This document shows positions 47,890 through 59,240 of a DNA stretch of 64,000 nt, piece after piece. This DNA comes from Rhodocollybia butyracea (taxonomy: Eukaryota > Basidiomycota > Agaricomycetes > Agaricales > Omphalotaceae). Each line of letters begins with the position of its first letter. The stretch's first letter is position 1. The DNA lies in the NCBI GenBank assembly GCA_015501585.1, contig JADNRY010000003.1, positions 682,001 to 746,000 of the forward strand, given 5' to 3'. A model generated the notes under the pieces. The model made no database searches. It saw only the letters and a list, made by a program, of their open reading frames with translations, and had not been told where the DNA came from. Position numbers and translations under genes: made by a program.

Positions 47890-48331
47890 TCAGTGTATAG
47901 TAAGTAGGCTATGTGTCCAACACTGAAACCTAACAATAACCATTTTGAAAATTGAATACGACTCATTAAGCGGAGAAGGATTGGTAGTGGTAGTGGTAGT
48001 AGTAGAGAAGGATTGTATGATTGAGCGCCGCCTTCTACTCAGGCTACTCTCGGCATTCATTCCAAAGACACTTGAGCTGGTGAAATTCCACGACACCACA
48101 AGCGCAAAGAAGAACAAAACCCAACAAGGGATCGTAGTTCCTGATATACCAATATATAATATAGTGGTTTTGAGTTCAGTATCTCCGTCCTTGTCTTTAT
48201 AATTATCGAACGCTCGAAAGGCAGTTAGGGCAGCTGTGGTAATGTGGAATGCTGGATAGAAATCGGATGGGATGAGTATATGTCGAAAGAAAGCGGCCCG
48301 GAATGCTTTAACTGCAACTACGAGCAGACAT
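47890..48331 (-). CDS. Small putative membrane protein
   Basis: A possible gene divergent from the polymerase gene. ATG at 48331 (MSA) followed by a GT-AG intron joins to FHITTAALTAFRAFDNYKDK and a hydrophobic segment, IPCWVLFFFALVVSWNFTS. A Ser/Thr-rich part with a seven-Thr run follows. One membrane span is likely. I do not recognise a family, and the low-complexity end (a TAGTGG-type repeat on the plus strand) lowers my confidence. Confidence 0.35.
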
Positions 48332-48392
48332 TTTCGCGCTCTTTGTCGCAACTGCAACTTAGAATGGCATTTTGCTGATTAATGGTATCCAA

Positions 48393-51300
48393 ATGCTCAA
48401 GCTTACAACAAGAATCCGAAATTCTTGTCTGTCTCGGGGGTTTCATGCTACTCGAGCCTTGGAAATTCAAACTTTCAAGCCCCGTCCTCCCGTCGTCCAA
48501 CCAACAGCTTTCAGATACAAGGAGGAAAAAACTGTGCAGGAAAAAGCAAAAGCTCAAAAGGAAAGTAACAAACATGGTGAGTCTTTTAGTACCCCATATC
48601 TCTTTCGTATTTTCCGATTTTCTTACGGTCGAAAAACAGCCAAAAGAAACGCGGCAGGTGTCCAGATGCTGTCCCGTTCTTTGCATGAACAAATATTCAG
48701 AAACTGCACGTTCCCTTCCCCTCCCAACACGTATACCAATATCTCCCTCGATCACCTCTCAATGCATGGTTTGGATCCCACTCAATCATCGACATTACCT
48801 TCTACAGAGTTTGTTCTGCCTTCACTGCAGGGAAACAACTTGCTTGAACACTTCCATCGTATTGGAGTATCTTCTTCAGAACCGTACATATCATTTGCGC
48901 GGGATTTTGCCCAGGCAGAACTGCCTCCTATCCCTGATGACTGGCAGCTCCAGCCAGGATGGACCAAATATCACCATAGTGCGGACGGCTCTGGATACTG
49001 CGAGCCCATACCTTTTCCAGCGCACGACGGTAAAACAGAGTCTTTACTCACATTCGATGTCGAAACCATGCCAAAGTACCATCAATATCCCATCTTAGCA
49101 TGCGCAGCTTCGCCCAATGCTTGGTATGTTTGGATATCTCCATGGATTCTCGATCCTTCATCCAACTCTTCAGACCACCTCATTCCTTTAGGGCCTTCAG
49201 ATGTTCCGCGTATAGTTGTCGGACACAACGTCTCATACGATCGCGCGCGCATTCAAGAAGAGTATCATCTGAATGGGACCAAAACTCGGTTTCTGGACAC
49301 CATGTCACTTCACGTCGCGATTAAAGGTATTTCATCACACCAGCGTCCTGCATGGGCCAAGTACCGCAAGGAAAAACAGGATGCGATAGACTCCAAGGAT
49401 GAAGCTATTGAAGCTGTAATTCATCTCCTCCGTGACGTTGAGCAACAGCTCGATACTCTCCGTCAGGAAATCGCTTCTGGGCACGTGGACGACAAAGGAG
49501 AAGTGCAAAAGCTAGTCGATTTGCAGACCAACTTGGAGGAATCTCTTTCTGGTCTCCAGACCACGCAATCGGAGGCTTTGTCATCGTCTGATTCTCAAAT
49601 TGATTCATCGCTCGCCGACGCGCTTTTAGACGACGACGAAATTTCCCTCGAAACTAGTCAAAAGCGCTGGGAAGATATCACATCAGGCAACAGTCTTCTT
49701 GACGTCGCGAAACTGCATTGTAATATCGACATCTCGAAAGAAATTAGGAGCGATTTCATGACTTCTACACCTTCTCAAATCCTGGAAGATATCCACGACT
49801 ACATCACATATTGCGCAACCGATGTCAGCACTACACATGCCGTTTACAAGAAGGTTCTTCCCGAGTTTCTCGTCGCGTGCCCGCATCCAGTGAGTTTTGC
49901 CGGTGTGACAACTATGGGTAGTGGATTTTTGCCTGTCAACGAGCAATGGGAGGCGTATATTGACAGGGCGGAGCGAGTTTGGCAAACGATGGAAGGAAAA
50001 GTTCGACTGGGCTTGGAGAATTTGGCAAGGGCGGCAGTGAAGGACTACAGGGTCTCTTCCCTCGATATACCGGTCGCTGGTTCTTGGCAAGATGATGTAT
50101 GGTTAAGCCAGTTGGATTGGTCCCCGAAAGTCGCCGGGAAAACTAGAGGCATTTATCCTCCTGGTGAAACTCCTGTGCGTTCTTTCTCTTCTCGTTTAAT
50201 CGTTCTCGTTCTGATTATGTCTTATTGACAGATGGATCCTGCAACGTCAGAGGCTCCAGAGGAAATGGTGCCATCTTCCGATTCTCTTCCGTCCTGGTAT
50301 GCCACTGTACTTGCCGACCCGCTTTCCAGGAAATGTATCGAGCGTATATTACCCCTTCTTCTCGAACTTTCATTCGAACACCATCCTCTACGCTTCACTC
50401 CAAAGGAAAAATGGCATTACCTTACCTCGGACGATCCTTCTGACGTTACCCTACTTCCCACTGCGATGAAGAAAGGACTGAAGACCGGCTCTGTCCTGAG
50501 TCGTCCCCACTCTCTTCTCTTACTACAAGATGGCAGTATGACATCCTGTCATGTCGACCTTGCCCTACAGCTCAGTCGCGGGGAGAATGATGATGATATT
50601 AAGCGTGCGGTGTTGCAGATTGCTGAGAGCGCCTCTCGGAAAGATGAAGCTGCGATCTTAGAAGATCCTTGGCTTCGCCAACTCGACTGGTCGCTTGTCG
50701 AAGTTGACCAGGACGGCGCCCCCAAACCAAAGGCCAAGAAAACAAAGGTCGAAAAACCACCACCTGTTTACTGGCCAAAATGGTACTGGGATCTCACTAA
50801 ACCTAAAAAAGGAATGCCTCCTGGCTCGTTGGACATCACTATCCGAAATCGGTTTTCTCCGCTCCTGCTGAAAATGTCATGGCAAGGATTTCCACTTTTT
50901 TACTCACGCGAGCATGGTTGGGTATTCCGCGCACCCTCGTCTGACTCTGAGTTATCACCCGAGGCGAGGGAAAAGCTAAAACGGTTCAAGGTTCTCAGCT
51001 TCTATGATCCAGATGACGAGCATCTTGCAAAAGCGAAAGAATACCAGTTTCACAAACTTCCGCACAAGGACGGCGAGTCGGCGAATGTGGGTAGTCCTCT
51101 AGCCAAATCCTTCTTAAAGTTCGCCATGGATGGCGTACTACAAAGCAGTGCTGGAGATGAACTAAAGGAATTGGTCGATGTCGGGTCGAAATGTAGCTAT
51201 TGGATCAGTGCCCGAGATCGAATCCTGAACCAAATGGTAAAGTGGGAAGACCAAACTCACAGTATGGGTTTCCCTCCCAATTCGACTACGCAAACTGCAG

Positions 51301-52763
51301 AGGAGCTCGAAAATCAACAGAAAGAGCTGGTGGAGATCGCTGGTGCATTAGCAGAGGATTTCGTTGAAACGCCCCGTCCCAAAAAATGGGGTATCATCGT
51401 CCCTCAGGTTATCACCATGGGCACTGTTACTCGTCGAGCAATTGAGAAGACCTGGCTTACCGCTAGTAACGCCAAAAAGAATAGGGTCGGTTCGGAGCTG
51501 AAAGCTATGGTGCGCGCACCTCCTGGTTATGCCATCGTGGGTGCCGATGTCGATTCCGAGGAACTGTGGATCTCTAGTTGCATGGGTGATGCGCAGTTCG
51601 GTATGCATGGTGCTACTGCCATCGGTTGGATGACACTCGAAGGAACAAAGTCAGCCGGAACCGATCTCCACTCGAAAACTGCTAGTATCCTTGGTATTTC
51701 GAGAGACCAGGCGAAAGTGTTCAACTACTCTCGAATCTATGGCGCTGGTATGCGTCATGCAATGCTCCTCTTGCAGCAAGGTAACTCTAATATGACTCAA
51801 GAGGAGGCACAGAAACTTGCAGAGAGCCTGTACGCATCGACGAAGGGCAAGAACACCCACCGAAATGATATCTTTGACAGGAAGTTCTGGTATGGTGGTA
51901 CCGAGAGTTACCTCTTCAATAAACTCGAAGAGATCGCCTTGTCCGAAAAGCCACAGACTCCTGCCCTTGGCTGTGGTGTCACACACGCCTTGCAGAAGGA
52001 TTGTCTGCCTGCTGGATTCGGTTCTGATTACATGCCGTCACGTATCAACTGGGTTGTGCAGTCTTCGGGCGTCGATTACCTTCACCTGCTCATTGTATCC
52101 ATGGACCACCTTATACGAAAATACGACATCGGTGCTCGATATCTAATATCAGTCCACGATGAGCTGAGATACCTTGTCAAGGAAGAAGACCGGTTCAGGG
52201 CAGCGCTTGCATTGCAGATCGCCAATTTATGGACTCGGTGTATGTTTGCGTACAAGCTCGGATTAGACGATCTGCCTCAGGGCGTGGCGTTCTTCTCCGC
52301 TGTGGACGTCGACAAGGTCCTTCGAAAGGAAGTAGACATGCCCTGCGTCACGCCGTCGCAGCCGATTGCTATTCCTCCCGGCGAAACTTTGGGTATTGGA
52401 GATGTTCTAACCCGGACTAATGGAGGCTCCTTGTGGGCGGATGGACGAGCCATGGATCCTTCGAGCAATCTCACCCCTTCTTGGCAAGGCAACCTCGACG
52501 GGTTTGTTCAGCCAGACTGTCTTGTCCATCGAGCCCACAGCGCAGCTTTCCTTCGGGCTCAAGCCACATCCGACTTTAGCGAGGTGAAACATCTCGCAAG
52601 GCAAGTTCAAGGCAAAAAATTCGAAGGCCGACCTGGTTCCAGGAGTGGCTCGAGCAAATTTTCGAAGCGCAAAAAATCAGCGCCAGTAGGCAATGGAGAA
52701 GATGTCGACTGGTCCGGGGTCGTAGAACGCCTCATGTCGAATGCGAGGGATTTAAGACTATAG
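48393..52763 (+). CDS. MIP1: Mitochondrial DNA polymerase gamma
   Basis: Catalytic subunit of the family A polymerase that replicates mitochondrial DNA, about 1,400 residues. The start MLKLTTRIRNSCLSRGFHAT is a mitochondrial presequence. The proofreading exonuclease motifs are LTFDVETMP (Exo I), VGHNVSYDRARI (Exo II) and YCATDVSTTHAVY (Exo III). The polymerase motifs are VGADVDSEELWIS (A), DQAKVFNYSRIYGAG (B) and ISVHDELRYLV (C), all with their acidic residues. Two introns: an in-frame one of 66 nt (48575-48640) and one near 50175-50231 joining YPPGETP to MDPATSE. The C-terminal extension beyond motif C (about 190 residues, basic at the end) is longer than in animals, as is usual for fungi. 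Confidence 0.96.
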
Positions 52764-52899
52764 CGGTATAATACATCTCGAATAGTAACTAATTTATGTA
52801 TATTCATTTATTTTGTACCCTACTGTACTGAAGAAGACATCCTTACTGACGATTACTGGCGATTCACAGTGAAGACAAAATGAGATTGTAGATACTTTA

Positions 52900-53253
52900 G
52901 GGCCTGTTCAGCACCGATATCTGATCCGAGTTTTGGAGCTCGGGAAACGCGAGATTTGTTACTTGATGTGACTAGCTGTTATCTGTGTTACTTGTTACTG
53001 CTGATTATTGTGCAATGAATGTGCATCATGTCTTCTCTTCACTAAAAATATGTAAAGTAGTGTTTGGAAACCTCTAATAGACCAAAATCTGACACTAAAT
53101 GCCCTCTATTAAGCATGGAAGAGGCATGTTATGTAGGGTCAAATATCTTCTCAATCACGCTGATATCACACAAATTCACACGATGATATATCAGGGAATT
53201 TGAGCTCCAAAACTCACGCAAACTCGGATCAGATATCGGTGCTGAACAGGCCC
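52900..53253. mobile_element. Harbinger/Tourist-like MITE
   Basis: A 354-bp element whose ends are perfect inverted repeats of 34 bp beginning GGGCCTGTTCAGCACCGATA. It is flanked by the 3-bp direct repeat TTA (52897-52899 and 53254-53256). A TTA/TAA target site duplication and GGGCC-type ends are typical of PIF/Harbinger elements. It has no coding capacity, so it is a non-autonomous copy. A second inverted motif, GAGTTTTGGAGCTC, lies just inside each end. It sits in the spacer between MIP1 and cyclophilin-40. Confidence 0.85.
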
Positions 53254-53318
53254 TTAAGATAGTTTGGCATCCATTGTACGAGTATAACCCTCTACTCAAA
53301 CTTTAACTTTTAATTGGA

Positions 53319-54923
53319 TCAGGAAAACATTTTCTTGTAGGCCTTCTTCTCCTTGTCCCGCTTTTCCTTCTTTCTATTTTTAACACGAGTAAGCTCTCCT
53401 GCAATAGCCTGGTCTTCTGGGACTAGTTTACTGGCTTCGATAAGGTCCTGCTCCGCTGCATCATCCCCTTTGAGTAAAGCATGGGCGAGAGCGCGGCGGT
53501 ACAACGCTTTGGCTAAACGCATCAAGTGAGTAACAAGATAAACTACAAAAAGTCAGGCCGTACCCTTATCTGCATTGTTGAGTTCAAGTGCAGTAAGAGC
53601 TCGAGTGGCACTCTTCACAGCGATTTCAGCATTTGAAGAAGATGAGGGCTGAGCTCGAACTGCGGCAAGAGCCGAGTTAAGGAGAAGAGGAGCAAGCAGA
53701 GCTTTGTAGGAGTCAGCCAACTCTGGTGGGGCGTCATCAGGAAGAATGTGGTGGACATCTAGGTATCGGATGGATTCTGCGTGGAAAACTATTAGCATAC
53801 GCCAAGTTGAGTAGAGCAGTGGAATACAAACTCTGATATTTCGCCAAGGCAAGGTCTGTTTTACCCTCTTTGAACGATTTGTTCGCGACTTCGCGGATTG
53901 CCTGGGCAATCTCGAGTGCAGTTTGAGGGTTGGAAACGTTATGGTCGTCGTCATCAGGGTAATCCTCATACGGGTCGCCATCTACACCGACTGGGACCTC
54001 TGTCAGTGACGGATCGTCGGGAGAGATTTCACCGCACTCGGTGATCACGATGGGAGACGTCGGTGCGTCACCAGAACTTGTCGGGAAGTTTTCGATCTGA
54101 CGTACTGGATAGGTAATGTTGGTGAGATGCTTTACAGCTATGTATTAACGATGTAGATCCATACCTATCGATTTGCCTCGGATAACCTCTCCGAAAACAA
54201 CGTGCTTGTTGTCAAGATGAGGCGTTTCTGCAACCGTGACTGAAGAAAAAAAAAAACACGTCAAGATGTGCACCCGAGTTGATTTAACAGCAAGTCCTAC
54301 TGAAGAATTGACTTCCCTGGGCAGAACTTTGATCAACATCAATCGAACGCAAGCAGATATGGAAATATTTACATTCGTGTTTGCTCCTGCGTTTGCCATG
54401 GAAAGAAGGAAGGGCTTGGAGTGATTCACAAGGAAAGCCTCGTCTTCGAATTTTTCTCCGTAGATCGATTCACCACCGGTTCCTGGACGCGAACCAGTCA
54501 GATCGAACAATGGGTTCAAGGATAGTGATATACATGCCGTTTCCCATTGTGAAGTCGCCTCCTTGGCACATGAATCTAGGTGGCCTTAGCACACAGGCTC
54601 TTCTTCACGTTGTTGGCAAAGTACATACCCTTTAATGACACGATGGAAAGCAGATCCCTTGTAATGCAAGGGCTTTCCGGCATTCCCGACACCTTTTTCT
54701 CCTGTACATAGCGCACCTGTTATTATAGAGTAAATCGGCAGAGCCAGTATCTCGTTAGCCACTTGATACACGTCTGGAGCACGGAAGGCATACGGAAGTT
54801 CTCTGCAGTTTTTGGGACTAGATCTGCGTAGAGAGAGAAAATAACCCGGCCGATTGGGGATCCGCCAATGGATATATCGAAGTATGTTATAGGTCTCTTG
54901 CTTTCTGGGGTGCCTTCTGCCAT
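53319..54923 (-). CDS. CPR6: Cyclophilin-40 type peptidyl-prolyl isomerase (CPR6/PPID)
   Basis: N-terminal cyclophilin domain ([94 protein letters not shown]). A C-terminal TPR region follows ([40 protein letters not shown]) and the protein ends [17 protein letters not shown]. It is a Hsp90 co-chaperone; the TPR part binds the MEEVD tail. The catalytic Arg (FHR) and QFF are present. The segment GSQFF lies on a 16-nt micro-exon (54301-54316) between two introns; skipping it would shift the frame. At least six introns. Confidence 0.9.
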
Positions 54924-55157
54924 AGTGTTGGTGAAGGAAGAACGAAAGGCAGCGAAGTTGAAAGAAATTAAAAGAATGATGGCATTACATGATCACGTGG
55001 ATCAAGCGCTGGTATTCCAGAACTAATCGAAGAGCGCATCTAGTGTACATGATAAAACGAATGTGAAGAGGGTATGATGAACGATAAAGTAATTTTTAAC
55101 GCCCTCGATTCCTGACACGCTACTACAAAATACAACACAAGCGCTACAAAGTACACA
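54924..55157. other. Spacer between cyclophilin-40 and the secreted-protein gene
   Basis: Under 250 bases, holding the cyclophilin-40 promoter and the 3' end of the next gene. No other feature. Confidence 0.4.
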
Positions 55158-55857
55158 TCAGCAAAGCCCCAAACACCACTTGGGCTTGGGCTTGGGCTTG
55201 GGCTTGGGCTTGGGCTTGGGCTTGTAATTCTCCGGCAGTACATTAGGTTCTGGAGAGTACAATGCTGTAGAAACCGTTCATAAAATAGAACAAAGAACAA
55301 TACAATGACCACTCACGCGGATTTCCTCGCCTATAAATCGCATACTGCCTGTGATCCTTCACAATCACATTCTTGGTAGGTCGTGTCATATCTTCAGCTA
55401 CCGCACGACAAGCAGGTTTACCGGGACAGAGCGAAGGGACACCCCAAAACTGGAACCGAAGCGCCCTCGTCGAAGATGCTGGTACATTCAAAAAATGGAA
55501 TTTAAACCCTCTGAGGTTAACCGGGTTATCCTTCGATTCCTTCGCAGCCGCTTTTATCAGCGTCGTAGCCGCACTATTTACCGCGGCCGGGTCCGTTTTC
55601 TCCTTTCCTTGCCTTTCGTACAAGTAGGATACCCAGACCGTGGGCGGCGGGGTTTTAATGAGTTTATTCGAGGATCCGGCTGATTGTGAAGATGAACCAG
55701 ATGTGGATGATGGCTGGTCAATGTCAATATTGTGAGTCTGAACAGTAGATATGAAACTGAAAGACAGAGAGTGCGGTATTAAGCTCACGGGTGCAGCATG
55801 TATTGTTAGTGTAAACCCTAGAACGAGTACCAGGGTGGCTATGAAGTTGAGGCGCAT
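55158..55857 (-). CDS. Small secreted protein with a Lys-Pro repeat tail
   Basis: MRLNFIATLVLVLGFTLTIH is a clear signal peptide, followed by AAP and a probable cleavage site. The mature part has a Ser-rich spacer, TVWVSYLYERQGKEK, RGFKFHFLNVPASS, LRFQFWGVPSLCPGK and HRQYAIYRRGNP. An intron then leads to QPNVLPENY and eight KP-type units encoded by a CTTGGG hexanucleotide repeat, ending KWCLGLC. I do not recognise a family. A decayed duplicate lies just upstream (56269-56860). Secretion is inferred from the signal peptide; the role is unknown. Confidence 0.65.
55179..55224. repeat. CTTGGG hexanucleotide microsatellite
   Basis: About 7.7 perfect copies of CTTGGG in 46 bp. On the minus strand it encodes the KPKPKP tail of the secreted protein, so copy-number change would alter tail length in steps of two residues without shifting the frame. 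Confidence 0.9.
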
Positions 55858-56268
55858 GGAGGAAAGGATAGCGAATGTGTGGATAGCAAAAGTACGCAGT
55901 ACTTTACACGACTTGGCCAGCAAGTATAGGGAAAAGATTGGAAAGAAAACTTTTTCTTTTACATATCTCAAGACCAATTTCCAACGACAGGATCCGCCAC
56001 TGATGGAACGCCATCGCGCGCCATCAATGATATCTACGATACGAGGGTCAAACAGGGTCAAACGAGGCCAAGAAAGTGGTCAAGGAGGAGCAGAGTTCGG
56101 TTATGTTCCGCCTTCACCTCTCTTCACCTGTGGTTTCGCTGAACCCACGCAGAACGTTCGTGAGGACGAAAATGGAAATAAGCGCCGAAAAGATAACAGC
56201 TACGTTTCAACTTTTCAACGCTCAGTCATCTCCGCCTGAACCATAGAATGATAACGCATAGGTATGTT

Positions 56269-56860
56269 TTAGGCTGGCGGGACCGAACTATCGAAAAGCG
56301 CATCCGATTGTCCTAGATGTGAAGAGTGTACGACGGTCGAATTCAAGACTGTCAATACTGAATCAAACTTCTTCTTGTACAGCTTACACATCAGAAAAAT
56401 ATCTCTAAACACGATCTTGTAATCCTCGGGATGTACGATGCTGTAGAAACCGTCCATGCAACAGAACAAAGAACAATAATGACCACTCACGCAGGCTTCT
56501 TTCTTACAAACCTCTTCATCATATCATTCCATACAACTGCATTCGATGAATCATGATTCGCGTCCTTGGCCGGACGGCGGACAAGCATACTCAGATTTAT
56601 CATGACAGAGCGAAAAGATACCCCAAACTGGAACCGGAGCGCTTTCGTCGTAAATGCTGGTGACTCAGCTGGGGAAACGCGACAATTTTAACGGTACCGG
56701 ATGCTGTTTTGGTCGATCGCGAAACTAGAGTAGAGGTGGATGTCCGCGGCTGGTCAATATTCAATGTTCGTGGTAAGCTTGAAGATATGAAACTGAATGC
56801 GATGAGAAGCTCACCATATGTTGTTAGCGTAACTTTATCCCCCTATAATATAACTATACC
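56269..56860 (-). pseudogene. Decayed duplicate of the secreted-protein gene
   Basis: Blocks match the neighbouring gene: GCTGTAGAAACCGT with AGAACAAAGAACAAT (56430-56490 against 55262-55304), AACTGGAACCG with GCGC (56625-56645), and GGCTGGTCAAT with ATGAAACTGAA near 56740-56800. Between the blocks there are deletions and substitutions, and no continuous reading frame with a signal peptide is left. The Lys-Pro repeat is not present. The duplicate ends just before the left inverted repeat of the helicase element. Confidence 0.65.
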
Positions 56861-56893
56861 TCGTGATGTAAAGTACGATGTACTAGTACTAGT

Positions 56894-56932
56894 AGCCTTG
56901 TAGCAAGGGTTTGATGAACCCTCGTGTTCGAT
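56894..56932. repeat. Left terminal inverted repeat of the helicase element
   Basis: 39 bp starting AGCCTTGTAGCAAGGGTTTG and ending GTGTTCGAT. It matches the inverted copy at 62165-62203 at 37 of 39 positions. It contains a near-palindrome, AAGGGTT-TGATG-AACCCT. Confidence 0.8.
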
Positions 56933-57045
56933 GCCGCGCCTTTGCCGTGTAGTGCCGTGTGGCTGCCGACCTCACGTGGGCTCGTGCACGGTCACTGGCG
57001 CGTATCGCGCGTTGTTTATTTCTTCGTACTTTGTTTATTTATTGA

Positions 57046-59236
57046 ATGCAGAGCAATTTCGACCAAGAGTCATCAGGATTCTCGACGCCGGACAATATAT
57101 CTCGAGTTCGTCAACTAATCCGACCGCGATTCGCTCACGATATACACGACTATGCATTGTATGGAATATGCAAGGCTATGGATGGCTTTCACGTTGTATC
57201 AGTAGTCAAGACTGGCGGAGGAAAGACCACATATTTCGCGGGATTTATGGCCCTTCTGCAGGAGCTGGACAAACTGCCGGACTCTCATGATCTGAAGCGG
57301 TGCTTGAACCGAAGAATTCCACGAAACGCTGTCACCATCATTGTGTTTCCCACTAAAGAATTGGAAGAAGACATGGTACCTATCTTATCTTCATTCTGTG
57401 TCTTTATTTCTCTCAGAAATCCCTAATAGGAAACGGCTTTTAATAAATTAGGTATACCGTCGATCGCTATCAATGAAGATACATTAAAGGCTGCGCGTAC
57501 ACGTCGAATCGATTTATGGGCTCTGGCCGTGCAACCGCACCTCCGATGTATTCTCCTGTCTCCAGAACAGCTCTCATCCAAACCTTTCACCACCGCTCTC
57601 TCCAATCCCATTTTCTATTCACGTATCATTGCTTTGGACATTGATGAAATTCATTTGATTCTCTCATGGGGCGCTCCTGGATTTCGCGTCTCATTTCGAG
57701 ACATCGGGAACGCTCTGATGCGTCTCCCACGATGGACTACACTCACAGGTGTTACGGCCACTCTTCCTGGTGGCACAGATACTCAGAAAATGACACAAAT
57801 TTTGGGTCTGAAGGAAGGGTCTTTCTCTTTCACCCGTCGTTCAAATCACCGTCCTGAACTTCAATTCATTTTTCGTACACTGCGGCATGGTCTACAAGGA
57901 TGGATATTTCCTGATTTTGACTGGATTCTCGCAGGTTGCCGCAAAACCATAATCTATTGCCGTACCATTTCATTAGCTTTCCGGCTGTTTGTTTATCTAT
58001 GGCGGAAGGTATCACCCAATTCTTCCAGCCGCCGTAAACGTTTCCGTCTGTACTGTTCACTCTATCCTAACCTATACAACAAATCCTCTCGAGACATGTT
58101 TGTGAGTGATCCCGACTGTCAAGTAATGATATCAACAGATGCCCTCAAAGTTGGTAACGACTTTCCTAATGTTGACGACGTCGTTGTAGTGGATCCTGAG
58201 GACCCTGCTGATATTGTGCAAAAAGGTGGGCGTGCTGGACGCAAGCCTCCATTCTCAAATCCCGGCCCTCGCTGTGTTTGCTATTTCACACAATCTACAG
58301 TAAAACGGGCAAACACAGTTCTTGCGAATCGAACCGAAGATTCAGATCCAAATCCCGAGACAGTGTCTATGGCGCATCTGATCCTCGCAAAGTGTATCAC
58401 AAAACAACTTGACATTATCTTTGACAACCCCATGGATGACACCCCATGTTCTTGTGAAACATGTTTGTCCTCATTCGCTCTTCCTCCCATATTCACATGC
58501 ACTTGCAGTGGCTGTAAACCCGAGCCTCTTCTCCCTCCTCTTCCACAAGCGGCGCCCTCTTTGGTACGGCCAGGCCGTGGAATTGTTATGGCAGAGCGGC
58601 TTAACCCGCAGATGCGAGAGTATGGTCAAAGGTCACTTGAAGCATTTCGGGATCAAATTTGGTCCATTTCCACCAGTACTCGAATTCAATGGCTTCCCCC
58701 GCTGGCATTACTCACCGATGTTAGCATCGGAAACATACTCGATGAATTTTCACGATTGAAAACAATTGCTGACATCTCTCCTTACGTTAACGGATTTCTT
58801 CGCGGGCATGAACAAGCACTCCTTGATGAAATCCACAACATGCGTAAGAAATTCAATCGAATAAAGATAGGGCTGGATCCCGAACACCAGTATGTATTAA
58901 ACACTTAGTATTTAGGGGATGAATACTAACAATCCTGCGTATAGGCAAAGCACTGCTTATGATGCCTTCTTCTCATCGCTGAGCACTGCCGCAAATCCCC
59001 CTTTACGATCACCATTAAAAGATATGTAAGTTCAATGACTTCACTCTTTTTTTTATGAATTAACCTTCCTTTTTGGCAGTTCGAGGGCATCCGCCTCAAA
59101 TTCACCCACTAAGCCCGCAGGTTCAAAACGGCAAAATTCCAACACTGCACAGTCCACAAATAGCAAGCGTCTCAAATCTAGCACCCCACAAACTAGCACT
59201 GTGCAAACTAAAAAGGTACGCTGTGCACTCGTTTGA
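57046..59236 (+). CDS. RecQ-like superfamily 2 DNA helicase
   Basis: Four exons (57046-57375, 57430-58889, 58945-59025, 59080-59236) join in frame to 675 residues. Helicase motifs: VVKTGGGKTTYF (Walker A), LLSPEQL, ALDIDEIHLILSWG (Walker B, DEIH), TGVTATLP (motif III), KTIIYCRT (IV), MISTDALKVGNDFPNVDDVV (V) and QKGGRAGRKP (VI). They appear complete. The region then has a Cys cluster, CSCETC and CTCSGC, possibly binding zinc, and a Ser/Lys-rich tail. It lacks the RQC and HRDC domains of cellular RecQ and resembles the many RecQ-like helicases dispersed in mushroom genomes. It lies inside a TIR-bounded segment and converges with the DUF6589-like gene, so I infer an element-encoded role. Confidence 0.85.
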
Positions 59237-59240
59237 CTAG

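Noticed and set aside
47945..48202. Plus-strand ORF with a run of valines
   Set aside because: The valine run comes from a TAGTGG-type microsatellite, and the opposite frame gives a more plausible membrane protein.
55040..55312. Protein with an SPSPSP tract
   Set aside because: This is the alternative frame of the hexanucleotide repeat; splicing from the signal-peptide exon enters the KP frame instead.
57046..59236. Helitron (rolling-circle) element
   Set aside because: A helicase is present, but there is no HUH/Rep nuclease, no TC start or CTRR hairpin end, and the segment has inverted repeats, which Helitrons lack.
57046..59236. Telomere-linked helicase marking a chromosome end
   Set aside because: No telomeric repeat array is visible in the window, and housekeeping genes lie on the same side; the TIR layout explains the helicase better.
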